From positions 1 through 14,521 of the forward strand of contig JAZRUV010000040.1 in NCBI GenBank assembly GCA_045652705.1: DNA of 14,521 nt. The letters are read 5' to 3'. Shown piece by piece: positions 5,605 to 11,160 of the stretch (within the stretch, counting starts at the first letter, position 1; every line of letters begins with the position of its first letter). The notes below the pieces were generated by a model. That model searched no databases. It worked only from the letters and a program-made list of their open reading frames with translations, and was not told the DNA's origin. The stretch is from UMGS1649 sp045652705. Its GTDB lineage: Bacteria; Bacillota; Clostridia; TANB77; CAG-465. Both the position numbers and the translations under genes were made by a program.

Positions 5605-6924
5605 ATGAAAGGTGTATCTGTAAATTTTGAAGGATTAACATATTATGTAACAAATGAAGAATTAGAAAGTATAAAACCACAAGTGTTAGCGGCACATGAT
5701 GCTATTGAAAATAGAAGTGGTGCAGGAAGAAGTATGCTTGGTTGGAAAGACTTGCCTGAAAATATTAAAGAAGAAGAAATAAAGAAAATAAATGAGGCTG
5801 CAGATAAGATAAGAGCTAATTCTCAAGTTTTAGTGGTTATTGGAACAGGTGGTTCATATCTTGGTGCGAGAGCTGTAATAGAAATGTTATCTGATTCTTT
5901 GTATAATCTTCAGTCAGATAGCAAAAGAAAAGGCCCACAAGTGTTATTCGTTGGTAATAACCTAAGTGGCAAATATATGAGAAGCATAATAGAATATTTA
6001 GAAGATAAAGATGTATCTGTAAATGTTATATCTAAATCTGGTACTACTTTAGAGCCAGCAATAGCGTTTAGAATATTAAAGCTATTTATGGAAGAAAAAT
6101 ATGGTATAAGTGGAGCGGCAGAAAGAATATTTGTAACAACAGATGCTGAAAAAGGTGTGCTAAAACAAATTGCAGATAAAGAAGGATATGAAACATTTGT
6201 AATTCCACACGATGTTGGTGGTAGATATTCAGTATTATCTCCAGTGGGACTCTTACCTATTGCGGTTGCAGGAATAGATATAGAAGATTTACTTGATGGA
6301 GCTCTTTTTGCAAGGCATATGTTTAATGTAAGAAAAGTAGAAGACAATGACTGTTATAAATATGCGGCAATGAGAAATATACTACATAGCAAAGGAAAAG
6401 ATATAGAAATAATGTCATCATATGAGCCAAGTATGCAGTATTTTATAGAATGGTATAAGCAATTATTTGGAGAAAGTGAAGGTAAAGATGGTAAGGGAAT
6501 ATTCCCAGCAGGAGTTACATTTACAGCGGACCTTCATTCTATGGGACAATTAATTCAAGATGGAAAAAGAAATATATTTGAAACAGTTTTAAATGTAGAA
6601 GTAGATAAAAGCTTTATACGTGTACCGGAAGTTGTGGGAAGTATGGACGGTTTAGATTATATAGCAAATAAACCACTTGAAGATATAAACAAAGTTGCGG
6701 AAAAAGCAACTTGTATGGCTCATATGGAAGGTGGAGTACCAATAATAGAAATAAATATTAAAGAACTTACACCATACAATGTAGGTCAGTTAATATTCTT
6801 CTTTGAAAAAGCCTGTGCAATAAGTGGATATGTTTTAGGCGTAAATCCATTTGATCAACCGGGTGTGGAAGAATACAAGAAAAGAATGAAACAAATGCTA
6901 AATAAAGAGGAAGATTTATTGTAA
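5605..6924 (+). CDS. pgi: Glucose-6-phosphate isomerase
   Basis: Interconverts glucose 6-phosphate and fructose 6-phosphate in glycolysis and gluconeogenesis. At 439 residues it matches the short Firmicute form. Visible motifs are GTGGSYLGARA (80-90), the phosphate-binding SKSGTT (143-148), the family signature around GGRYSVLSPVGL (205-216), the catalytic Glu290 in FGESEGK, His311 in DLHSMGQ and the C-terminal NPFDQPGVEEYKK (414-426) with the active-site lysine. The ATG at 5605 has a GTGAGG ribosome site at 5591-5596; the in-frame ATG at 5572 overlaps the promoter. No clear terminator follows, but a new promoter begins just after the stop, so some read-through into the RNA/TraX unit is possible. 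Confidence 0.96.
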   Translation: MKGVSVNFEGLTYYVTNEELESIKPQVLAAHDAIENRSGAGRSMLGWKDLPENIKEEEIKKINEAADKIRANSQVLVVIGTGGSYLGARAVIEMLSDSLYNLQSDSKRKGPQVLFVGNNLSGKYMRSIIEYLEDKDVSVNVISKSGTTLEPAIAFRILKLFMEEKYGISGAAERIFVTTDAEKGVLKQIADKEGYETFVIPHDVGGRYSVLSPVGLLPIAVAGIDIEDLLDGALFARHMFNVRKVEDNDCYKYAAMRNILHSKGKDIEIMSSYEPSMQYFIEWYKQLFGESEGKDGKGIFPAGVTFTADLHSMGQLIQDGKRNIFETVLNVEVDKSFIRVPEVVGSMDGLDYIANKPLEDINKVAEKATCMAHMEGGVPIIEINIKELTPYNVGQLIFFFEKACAISGYVLGVNPFDQPGVEEYKKRMKQMLNKEEDLL

Positions 6925-6933
6925 AAAACTTCA

Positions 6934-6962
6934 TGTATGATAAAATTAGTTTAACATATAAT
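6934..6962 (+). promoter_or_regulatory. Promoter of the structured RNA / TraX unit
   Basis: A perfect TATAAT lies at 6957-6962; the -35 region TGTATG (6934-6939, 17-bp spacing) is weak. The start would fall at about 6968, almost exactly at the first paired base of the structured RNA, which supports both calls. Confidence 0.65.
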
Positions 6963-6966
6963 AGTA

Positions 6967-7047
6967 AAGAAAGTTTCTGAGGACGGAACAGGCAGCCGTC
7001 ACCCGTAGTTAGGAGATGTGGAAAGGTCAACCCACCTAAACTTTCTT
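6967..7047 (+). ncRNA. Unassigned compact structured RNA, riboswitch-like or small ncRNA
   Basis: The 81 bases are much richer in G and C than the surroundings. Ten bases at the 5' end (AAGAAAGTTT, 6967-6976) pair perfectly with AAACTTTCTT (7038-7047), closing a junction that holds two hairpins. Hairpin 1 is GACGG (6982-6986) with CCGTC (6996-7000) and a nine-base loop AACAGGCAG. Hairpin 2 is GTGG (7018-7021) with CCAC (7032-7035), loop AAAGGTCAAC, with a lower UAG/CUA stem (7010-7012 with 7036-7038, sharing one base with the closing stem) and an internal bulge GAGAT. Unpaired purine-rich bases around the junction resemble an aptamer core. I compared it from memory with common riboswitch classes (glycine, SAM, TPP, FMN, c-di-GMP, c-di-AMP, NiCo, M-box, preQ1, guanidine, THF, fluoride) and small ribozymes and found no match. 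A protein-coding reading is not supported. Confidence 0.65.
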
Positions 7048-7056
7048 ATGTTAGTG

Positions 7057-7090
7057 TATAGACTAGAGTTTATCTAGTCTATATTTCTAT
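7057..7090 (+). terminator. Second hairpin before TraX, possible regulated terminator
   Basis: TATAGACTAG (7057-7066) pairs perfectly with CTAGTCTATA (7074-7083), loop AGTTTAT, followed by the modest run TTTCTATATA. It lies between the structured RNA and the TraX ribosome site, the place of an expression platform, but the T run is short and I see no obvious competing anti-terminator pairing. Confidence 0.5.
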
Positions 7091-7115
7091 ATAAATATAA
7101 ATAAAAGGAAAAAAT

Positions 7116-7943
7116 ATGACAAACATTCTAAAACGTGGAATAAATTCAAATGTGTTAAAAACCATAGCAGTAATTGCTATGGTTATTGACCATATTGGCT
7201 TTTATTTTTCACCAGCTCTTCCAATAGCTGTTTATACAATATTTAGATATATTGGAAGAATTGCTATGCCAATATTTGTTTATTTACTTGTACAAGGCTT
7301 CTTTCATACTAAAAATTTCAAAAAGTACATAATTAGGATTAGTATATTTGCTGTTATAACACAAATACTAATTACAATACTTATGTTTGTTAATATAAAG
7401 CTTTTGCCAAGTTATACTGTAGCAAAACAGGTATACACAACAGGAAACATATTGTTTACTTTTGTTTTAAGCATGGCAGTTTTAAAATTGTTGTATGAAG
7501 ATATATTAATTAAAAAATGGGACTATAATAGAAATTTATCTTTAAAAATAATAGCTGTAATTACTATAGTAATATCTAGCATCTTACTTCCTATAGATTA
7601 CGGAGTACAAGTTGTTATATTAAGTATGTTGTTCTATTATATTGAAAAATTTAAAATACAAGTATACTTGGATAAACAGAAAAGTAGCATATCTATAAAA
7701 AACGTATTACTAAATAATATAAACGATGACAAGATTAAAGTGGTATATATATCTTTATTATTATTATCATTACTTACATTGGTTATATGGTTTGCTGTTC
7801 ATTGGACTACTTTGCTAGCTATTATTCCAATAGCGCTATATAACAATGAAAGGGGAAAAATACACTTAAAATATGTATATTATATTACATTCCCGTTACA
7901 GCACGTGATATTGTACCTAATTGCAATGTTAACGTTAACATAA
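7116..7943 (+). CDS. TraX family integral membrane acyltransferase-like protein
   Basis: The 275-residue protein is almost all membrane helices (about eight). It carries the TraX hallmark LKTIAVIAMVIDHIG (14-28), then RYIGRIAMPIFVYLLVQGFFHTKN (written here as two blocks: RYIGRIAMPIF 44-54 and QGFFHTKN 60-67), DYGV (161-164) and a C-terminal YYITFPLQH (255-263) that fits the family's final Y-x-x-x-x-P-x-x-H pattern. TraX of the F plasmid acetylates the N-terminus of pilin; many Firmicutes have chromosomal homologues without any conjugation genes, and their substrate is unknown. The ribosome site is AAAAGGA at 7103-7109. It lies under the structured RNA leader, which probably controls it. Although a pilin-based secretion system begins 2.3 kb further on, a direct link between the two is only a possibility. 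Confidence 0.85.
   Translation: MTNILKRGINSNVLKTIAVIAMVIDHIGFYFSPALPIAVYTIFRYIGRIAMPIFVYLLVQGFFHTKNFKKYIIRISIFAVITQILITILMFVNIKLLPSYTVAKQVYTTGNILFTFVLSMAVLKLLYEDILIKKWDYNRNLSLKIIAVITIVISSILLPIDYGVQVVILSMLFYYIEKFKIQVYLDKQKSSISIKNVLLNNINDDKIKVVYISLLLLSLLTLVIWFAVHWTTLLAIIPIALYNNERGKIHLKYVYYITFPLQHVILYLIAMLTLT
7926..7941 (+). repeat. Perfect 16-nt palindrome at the TraX stop codon
   Basis: ATGTTAACGTTAACAT is its own reverse complement, made of two GTTAAC units. It ends at the first base of the TraX stop codon and lies 17 bases before the -35 box of the next promoter, a suitable place for an operator. It also codes the last TraX residues, so protein coding limits it. Confidence 0.5.
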
Positions 7944-7958
7944 TTTCAAAACAATCTA

Positions 7959-7987
7959 TTTACATTTAACCTTTTGTGTGATATAAT
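7959..7987 (+). promoter_or_regulatory. Strong extended -10 promoter of the two-OB-fold protein gene
   Basis: TTTACA (7959-7964), 17-bp spacer, TATAAT (7982-7987) with an extended TGA before it (7979-7981). Transcription should begin near 7994, giving a leader of about 65 nt. Confidence 0.85.
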
Positions 7988-8007
7988 TAAACATGTTAGG
8001 AATTATT

Positions 8008-8022
8008 TGTATCTAAGATACA
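8008..8022 (+). repeat. Inverted repeat in the leader of the two-OB-fold gene
   Basis: TGTATCT and AGATACA are separated by one base (8015). As RNA it would form a small hairpin; as DNA it is a near-perfect dyad about 15 bases after the transcription start. Function not known. Confidence 0.4.
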
Positions 8023-8057
8023 TAAGAATAGTATAAAGCACATAAGGAGGAAATGAA

Positions 8058-8711
8058 GTGGAAATATACAGCGAAAACAATTTTGTTAAATTAGGAGGAG
8101 TAGTTGCCTCAGGCTTAGAATTAAGTCACGAAATATATGGTGAAAAATTCTATAGATTCTATATTGAAATAGACAGACTTAGTGGTATGTCAGACAAGAT
8201 ACCTGTAATAATATCTGAAAGATTAATAGACACTGAAGATTTTGAACAAGGCAAATTAATTTTTATAGAAGGACAATATAGATCATATAACCAAGTTTTA
8301 GAAACTGGTAAATCTAAACTAATACTTTCAGTATTTGTTAAAGATATAGAAACTGAAAATCTAGATGAAAAGGTAAAGACAGTTAATGAGTTAACATTAG
8401 TTGGTTGTATATGTAAACCACCTATTTATAGAAAAACTCCACTTGGACGTGATATAGCAGATATATTAGTTGCAGTAAATAGAGCATACAATAAATCAGA
8501 TTATATTCCATGTATCCTATGGGGAAGAAATGCTAAGTTCTGTCAAGGTTTAGGAATTGGAACAAACGTTAAACTAGAAGGTAGAATTCAAGCTAGAGAA
8601 TATGAAAAGAAATATGAAGATGGAACTGTTGAAAAAAGAGTTGCATATGAAGTTTCTGTTTCTAAGTTTGAAGAATATAACAAGGAAGAAGTAGCTCATA
8701 TAGAAGAGTAA
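8058..8711 (+). CDS. Single-stranded DNA-binding-like protein with two OB folds
   Basis: The start is GTG, set by AAGGAGG at 8044-8050 with 7-base spacing; the nearby ATG at 8053 is out of frame. The 217 residues divide into two OB-fold-like halves. The first (about 8-97) has FVKLGGVVASGLE and IFIEGQYRSYN; the second (about 110-204) has NELTLVGCICKPPIYRKTP, IPCILWGRNAKFC (150-162) and VKLEGRIQAREY (171-182), which closely follow the SSB pattern. The C-terminus is acidic but lacks the classical DDDIPF tip. Similar proteins in clostridia are annotated as single-stranded DNA-binding protein; this is unlikely to be the main replicative SSB because it lacks the low-complexity tail and has a doubled domain. 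It is transcribed alone from a strong promoter and closed by a terminator. Confidence 0.78.
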   Translation: MEIYSENNFVKLGGVVASGLELSHEIYGEKFYRFYIEIDRLSGMSDKIPVIISERLIDTEDFEQGKLIFIEGQYRSYNQVLETGKSKLILSVFVKDIETENLDEKVKTVNELTLVGCICKPPIYRKTPLGRDIADILVAVNRAYNKSDYIPCILWGRNAKFCQGLGIGTNVKLEGRIQAREYEKKYEDGTVEKRVAYEVSVSKFEEYNKEEVAHIEE

Positions 8712-8725
8712 AATAGATAAACAAT

Positions 8726-8767
8726 AAATAGAGTCATAGCAAACATATGAAAGCTATGGCTCTATTT
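8726..8767. terminator. Long hairpin between converging units, probable bidirectional terminator
   Basis: AAATAGAGTCATAGC (8726-8740) pairs with GCTATGGCTCTATTT (8753-8767) over 15 positions with one T-G, loop of 12. It lies between the plus-strand OB-fold gene and the end of the minus-strand remnant. The T content at both arm ends allows termination on both strands. Confidence 0.75.
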
Positions 8768-8774
8768 AACGTTA

Positions 8775-9158
8775 TTATTCATTTATAATCCAATGTCCTT
8801 TTTTATTAGAACCACGTCTTTCTAAAATGTGTTTTTCTTTAAGGTTGGCGATGCATCTTTGAATTCTTCTCAATGGAACATTTAATTTGACAGACAAATC
8901 CACTTGAGTTATATTGGATGTAATTTTTATTAAATCTAGAATTTCTATTTCTATATCTGAGTCTGTTTTAATAATATTTATACCGCCATTTATACCGCCA
9001 TTTATACCGTCATTTTTATTGTTGCTTGTCTTTAATAAGTTCAAATATAATTTAGACGGAGTGCATTTAATCATTATTCCTTGATTACCAATGTCTATTT
9101 CTGGCATTGGCGTTTTTGAAATTTTACATTCATCTTTTGTTTTTTCATAATAGCAATA
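8775..9158 (-). pseudogene. C-terminal remnant of an AlbA_2 (Schlafen-like) ATP-dependent helicase-like regulator
   Basis: The open frame from 9107 (first ATG) reads MPEIDIGNQGIMIK, then NDGINGGINGGINI and a winged-helix end with ITQVDLSVKLNVPLRRIQRC and LKEKHILERRGSNKKGHWII. This is the usual tail of AlbA_2-domain proteins: the end of the GHKL-like domain, Gly-Ile-Asn repeats and a final HTH. Upstream in the same frame the sequence still looks like the family (YEKTKDECKISKTPMPEID, 9149 downwards), so the homology begins before the ATG and stops where the neighbouring DUF1016 frame ends. The AlbA domain and most of the GHKL domain, several hundred residues, are missing. No ribosome-binding site precedes the ATG. 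I take it as a gene fragment left by a deletion, possibly still translated as an HTH peptide. Confidence 0.72.
8977..9012 (-). repeat. Three tandem 12-nt units coding Gly-Gly-Ile-Asn
   Basis: On the plus strand TTTATACCGCCA occurs twice, then TTTATACCGTCA. On the coding strand these give the GINGGINGGIN repeat typical of AlbA_2 protein tails. Confidence 0.9.
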
Positions 9159-9490
9159 TTTTTAGACCAGCTAATTTCTCGCACTATTGGTGCGAGATTT
9201 TCTGAACATTTATAAGTTACAAAGAAGTTTCTCATTCTCCATATGTTACTTGCAGAAAATCCTTTTACATTAGGAAATTCAGTTTGTAATTCATTGGCTA
9301 AAATTTCTACTACAGATTTACCCCAGCCTTTTTCTTGTTGTTTTAAATAAATTTCTCTGCCAATTTCCCAATATAACGCAATTAATGTTTTGTTTACAAC
9401 TTTTAATGCTTCATATTGAGAATTTCTAATTTTATTTTTTATTTCGGTAAAAAAATGCATATATTCTTCACTAGTTGATTTATTTATCAT
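9095..9490 (-). pseudogene. N-terminal remnant of a DUF1016/YhcG-type PD-(D/E)XK nuclease
   Basis: The start region and the block LIALYWEIGREIYLKQQEKG, GWGKSVVEILANELQTEFP, GFSASNIWRMRNFF and VREISWSKNI are the DUF1016 N-terminal domain. Full proteins of this family have about 340-370 residues with a C-terminal PD-(D/E)XK nuclease domain; here the resemblance stops just after SWSKNIAI (about residue 113) and the last 18 residues (KKQKMNVKFQK...) are an out-of-frame reading of the AlbA_2 remnant. The start codon at 9490 keeps a good AAAAGGAG site (9498-9505). So the front is intact and the catalytic domain is lost. YhcG-like proteins are found with restriction and other defence genes; the remnant shows that such a module was once here. 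Confidence 0.75.
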
Positions 9491-9538
9491 AAAAAACTCC
9501 TTTTCATTAAAATATTGCTAATAACGTTTGAATTAAAT

Positions 9539-10036
9539 TTAATGTAAAATATAATTTACACTTAAAGGATTAATAAGTTTATTGTTATAATACAAAGTAA
9601 AGTGTAGATGTTGCCCTGTGGTAAAACCATTTAATTTCCCATTTGCTAGATATTTAGGACCGACATAGGCAACTAGCTCTTTTGCTTTTACACTTTGTCC
9701 AACAGCTACAATATACTTTGGTGAACAATGTCCGTATAATGATTTATACCCGTTGTTATATGTAATAATTACACTATGACCATAACCTGAAATAAAGTGT
9801 GCAGAACTAACAACCCCATCGCTTAGGGCGTAAAGAGGCGTACCTTCTACAAGAGGAATATCTATCCCGTTATGGAAATGATACGACCCCAATGTCCTAT
9901 ATTCAAAGTATGATGAGATATAATATTTTTTCTTTTTTATGGGAAAATATAAATTATTATCCAGCGTATTTGAACTAAAGAATAATGAAATAAAAGATAA
10001 AAAGATTGTTAGAATAAATAAATATTTTTTAAACAT
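9539..10036 (-). CDS. Secreted M23-family (LytM-type) zinc peptidase
   Basis: Cleaves peptide cross-links of peptidoglycan outside the cell. The 165-residue protein starts with a signal peptide or anchor (FKKYLFILTIFLSFISLFFS, 2-21) and goes directly to a compact M23 domain: zinc ligands His55 and Asp59 in HNGIDIP, His103 in YGH and the HxH pair His143/His145 in GQHLHF. All expected catalytic residues are present. There is no N-terminal coiled coil or wall-binding domain, so it is short for the family. No Shine-Dalgarno sequence precedes the ATG; the bases before it are TATCCC and a -10 box. It lies beside and opposite to a type IV secretion locus, which often uses a wall hydrolase to open the peptidoglycan, so a role in secretion assembly is a reasonable but untested inference. 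Confidence 0.88.
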   Translation of the reverse strand: MFKKYLFILTIFLSFISLFFSSNTLDNNLYFPIKKKKYYISSYFEYRTLGSYHFHNGIDIPLVEGTPLYALSDGVVSSAHFISGYGHSVIITYNNGYKSLYGHCSPKYIVAVGQSVKAKELVAYVGPKYLANGKLNGFTTGQHLHFTLYYNNKLINPLSVNYILH

Positions 10037-10042
10037 GGGATA

Positions 10043-10070
10043 ATTATATAAATAAATAATTGGATGTCAA
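10043..10070 (-). promoter_or_regulatory. Strong promoter of the M23 peptidase, predicting a leaderless mRNA
   Basis: On the minus strand TTGACA (10070-10065) and TATAAT (10048-10043) are both perfect, with a 16-bp spacer. Only six bases separate the -10 box from the A of the ATG at 10036, so transcription should start at or within a base of the start codon. Confidence 0.75.
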
Positions 10071-10121
10071 GCAAAGTATAATTAGCGAAATATGTAGAAA
10101 AAAGGAAACAAAATGCCAATA

Positions 10122-10144
10122 TTACAAAAATATTACAATTGTAA
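10122..10144 (+). promoter_or_regulatory. TTACAA tandem box upstream of the pilin promoter
   Basis: TTACAA occurs at 10122-10127 and 10133-10138, one helical turn apart (period 11), followed by the inverted TTGTAA at 10139-10144, so 10133-10144 is a perfect 12-nt palindrome. The box lies 23 bases before the -35 of the pilin promoter, a position suited to an activator. An almost identical 17-mer occurs at 11035-11051. Confidence 0.5.
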
Positions 10145-10161
10145 AAAAATAAAAAAATATA

Positions 10162-10190
10162 TTGCATAATTTAAAGTCGTGTGGTACAAT
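10162..10190 (+). promoter_or_regulatory. Promoter of the type IV secretion pilin gene
   Basis: TTGCAT (10162-10167), 17-bp spacer, TACAAT (10185-10190) with an extended TGG just before. Transcription should start near 10197, 27 nt before the start codon. Confidence 0.75.
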
Positions 10191-10223
10191 TCGTGTATAA
10201 CAAGTTAATTAAGGAGGAAAATT

Positions 10224-10589
10224 ATGAAAAAATTAATGAAAATATTACCAGTAGTTATGGTTGTATGCTTAGTATTAACTTCTGTATTTGCAGATGGAAC
10301 TGGAATTCAATTACCATCAGAGAAACCTATTGGTGGTGGCGCTGATTCAATTGACACATTTGATGACGCAGCAAATAGAGTGTGGAACACAGTTATTAAC
10401 GTTGTTAGAATATTAGCTGTAGCAGCAGTAGTATTTGCAGGTTTAAGATATATGTTCGCATCAGCAGACCAAAAAGCAGATATAAAGAAGAGCATGGGAA
10501 TACTTGCAGTGGGTGCAATACTTGTATTTGGAGCATCTTTTGTACTAGACCTACTTATGTCTGTTGCAGGAGAAGTTGCAGGACAATAA
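10224..10589 (+). CDS. VirB2/TrbC-type pilin subunit, first copy
   Basis: The 121-residue protein has a signal peptide with probable cleavage after VFA (23), a short exposed segment, and two hydrophobic helices (about 58-78 and 91-113) joined by a polar loop SADQKADIKK. This is the plan of VirB2/TrbC pilins, which polymerise into the type IV secretion pilus and are held in the inner membrane before assembly. ANRVWNT (50-56) and VFAGLRYMF (70-78) are nearly the same in the next gene, so the two are paralogues. AAGGAGG at 10211-10217 is an excellent ribosome site. It has its own promoter and a terminator just downstream, so it can be made in excess over the machine genes, as is expected of a major pilin. 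Confidence 0.85.
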   Translation: MKKLMKILPVVMVVCLVLTSVFADGTGIQLPSEKPIGGGADSIDTFDDAANRVWNTVINVVRILAVAAVVFAGLRYMFASADQKADIKKSMGILAVGAILVFGASFVLDLLMSVAGEVAGQ

Positions 10590-10612
10590 TAGTAGTTTAA
10601 AAGAAATTAATT

Positions 10613-10649
10613 AAGGATAAGTATTTTTGGTTAAATATTTATCCTTTTT
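10613..10649 (+). terminator. Terminator between the two pilin genes
   Basis: AAGGATAAGTATTT (10613-10626) pairs with AAATATTTATCCTT (10633-10646), 14 positions with one wobble, loop TTGGTT, followed by TTTTT. No separate promoter is obvious before the second pilin, so partial read-through would set their ratio. The TTG at 10627 lies in the loop and is not a start codon. Confidence 0.8.
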
Positions 10650-10668
10650 ATATATTCGGAGGAATGAT

Positions 10669-11022
10669 ATGAAGAAGTATTTAATGGTTGGACTTTTAGT
10701 GTTGGTATTGTTTGTAAGCGTACAACCTGTTTTTGCAGATATTAATACAAATCAAACGCCAAGTAATCCTTATAATGAAAATAAGGTTGATAAAAACATG
10801 TCTAAAATGGCTAACAGAGTATGGAATACAGTAGCAAACATTGTAAGAATGGTTGCAGTTGGATGCATAGTATTTGCAGGTTTAAGATATATGTTTTCAT
10901 CAGCAGATCAAAAAGCAGATATAAAACAAGGATTGATTTATCTTGCAATAGGGTCTGTTTTAGTATTTGGAGCATCATATGTATTGGAATTTGTTGTTAA
11001 AATGTTTGATGATGTAGTATAA
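10669..11022 (+). CDS. VirB2/TrbC-type pilin subunit, second copy
   Basis: The 117-residue paralogue of the preceding pilin has a signal peptide ending near VFA (23), then MANRVWNTVANIVR (47-60), VFAGLRYMFSSADQKADIK (68-86) and a second helix to about 110. The helix-loop-helix core is closely similar to copy one while the exposed N-terminal segment (24-45, rich in Asn, Thr and Pro) is quite different. The start is set by GGAGG at 10658-10662. It probably forms a minor or alternative pilin, or a tip component. Expression seems to depend on read-through of the terminator between the copies. It is not distinguishable from sequence which copy is the major subunit. Confidence 0.82.
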   Translation: MKKYLMVGLLVLVLFVSVQPVFADINTNQTPSNPYNENKVDKNMSKMANRVWNTVANIVRMVAVGCIVFAGLRYMFSSADQKADIKQGLIYLAIGSVLVFGASYVLEFVVKMFDDVV

Positions 11023-11034
11023 TAACAACAAATG

Positions 11035-11051
11035 TTACAAATATATTACAA
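11035..11051 (+). promoter_or_regulatory. Second TTACAA tandem box
   Basis: The 17-mer TTACAAATATATTACAA differs at one base from the one at 10122-10138, again with period 11. It lies 45 bases before the -35 of the promoter at 11097-11125. The inverted third half-site of the first box is missing here. Confidence 0.45.
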
Positions 11052-11058
11052 AAAGATT

Positions 11059-11108
11059 AAGTTTATATAAATAACACGAATTAATGGTTGTTTATATGGA
11101 CTTTTTTT
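11059..11108 (+). terminator. Terminator after the second pilin gene
   Basis: AAGTTTATATAAATAAC (11059-11075) pairs with GTTGTTTATATGGACTT (11087-11103) over 17 positions with three G-T wobbles, followed by seven T. Confidence 0.8.
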
Positions 11109-11125
11109 GCATTAAATGATAAAAT
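11097..11125 (+). promoter_or_regulatory. Candidate promoter for the secretion machine genes
   Basis: TGGACT (11097-11102) is 17 bp from TAAAAT (11120-11125), which has an extended TGA before it. The -35 lies in the 3' arm of the terminator. Both hexamers are moderate. Confidence 0.45.
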
Positions 11126-11160
11126 TTACTGAGTGATAGTATGTAAAAGAGGGGTATTGT

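Noticed and set aside
7011..7018. AGGAG followed by ATG inside the structured RNA, as a small leader gene
   Set aside because: The ATG follows the AGGAG without a spacer and the bases are taken up by the hairpin; no convincing peptide follows.
6767..7030. Minus-strand open frame over the end of pgi and the structured RNA
   Set aside because: It overlaps a certain gene antisense, has no ribosome site and no recognisable protein features.
6982..7035. Structured RNA considered as a NiCo, M-box, guanidine or hammerhead element
   Set aside because: Some short strings resemble these (for example CTGAG, CAGGCAG, GTTAGG), but the order of conserved bases and the helix plan do not fit any of them.
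10627..10668. Upstream extension of the second pilin from TTG at 10627
   Set aside because: The TTG lies in the loop of a terminator hairpin; the ATG at 10669 has GGAGG at the right distance and begins a normal signal peptide.
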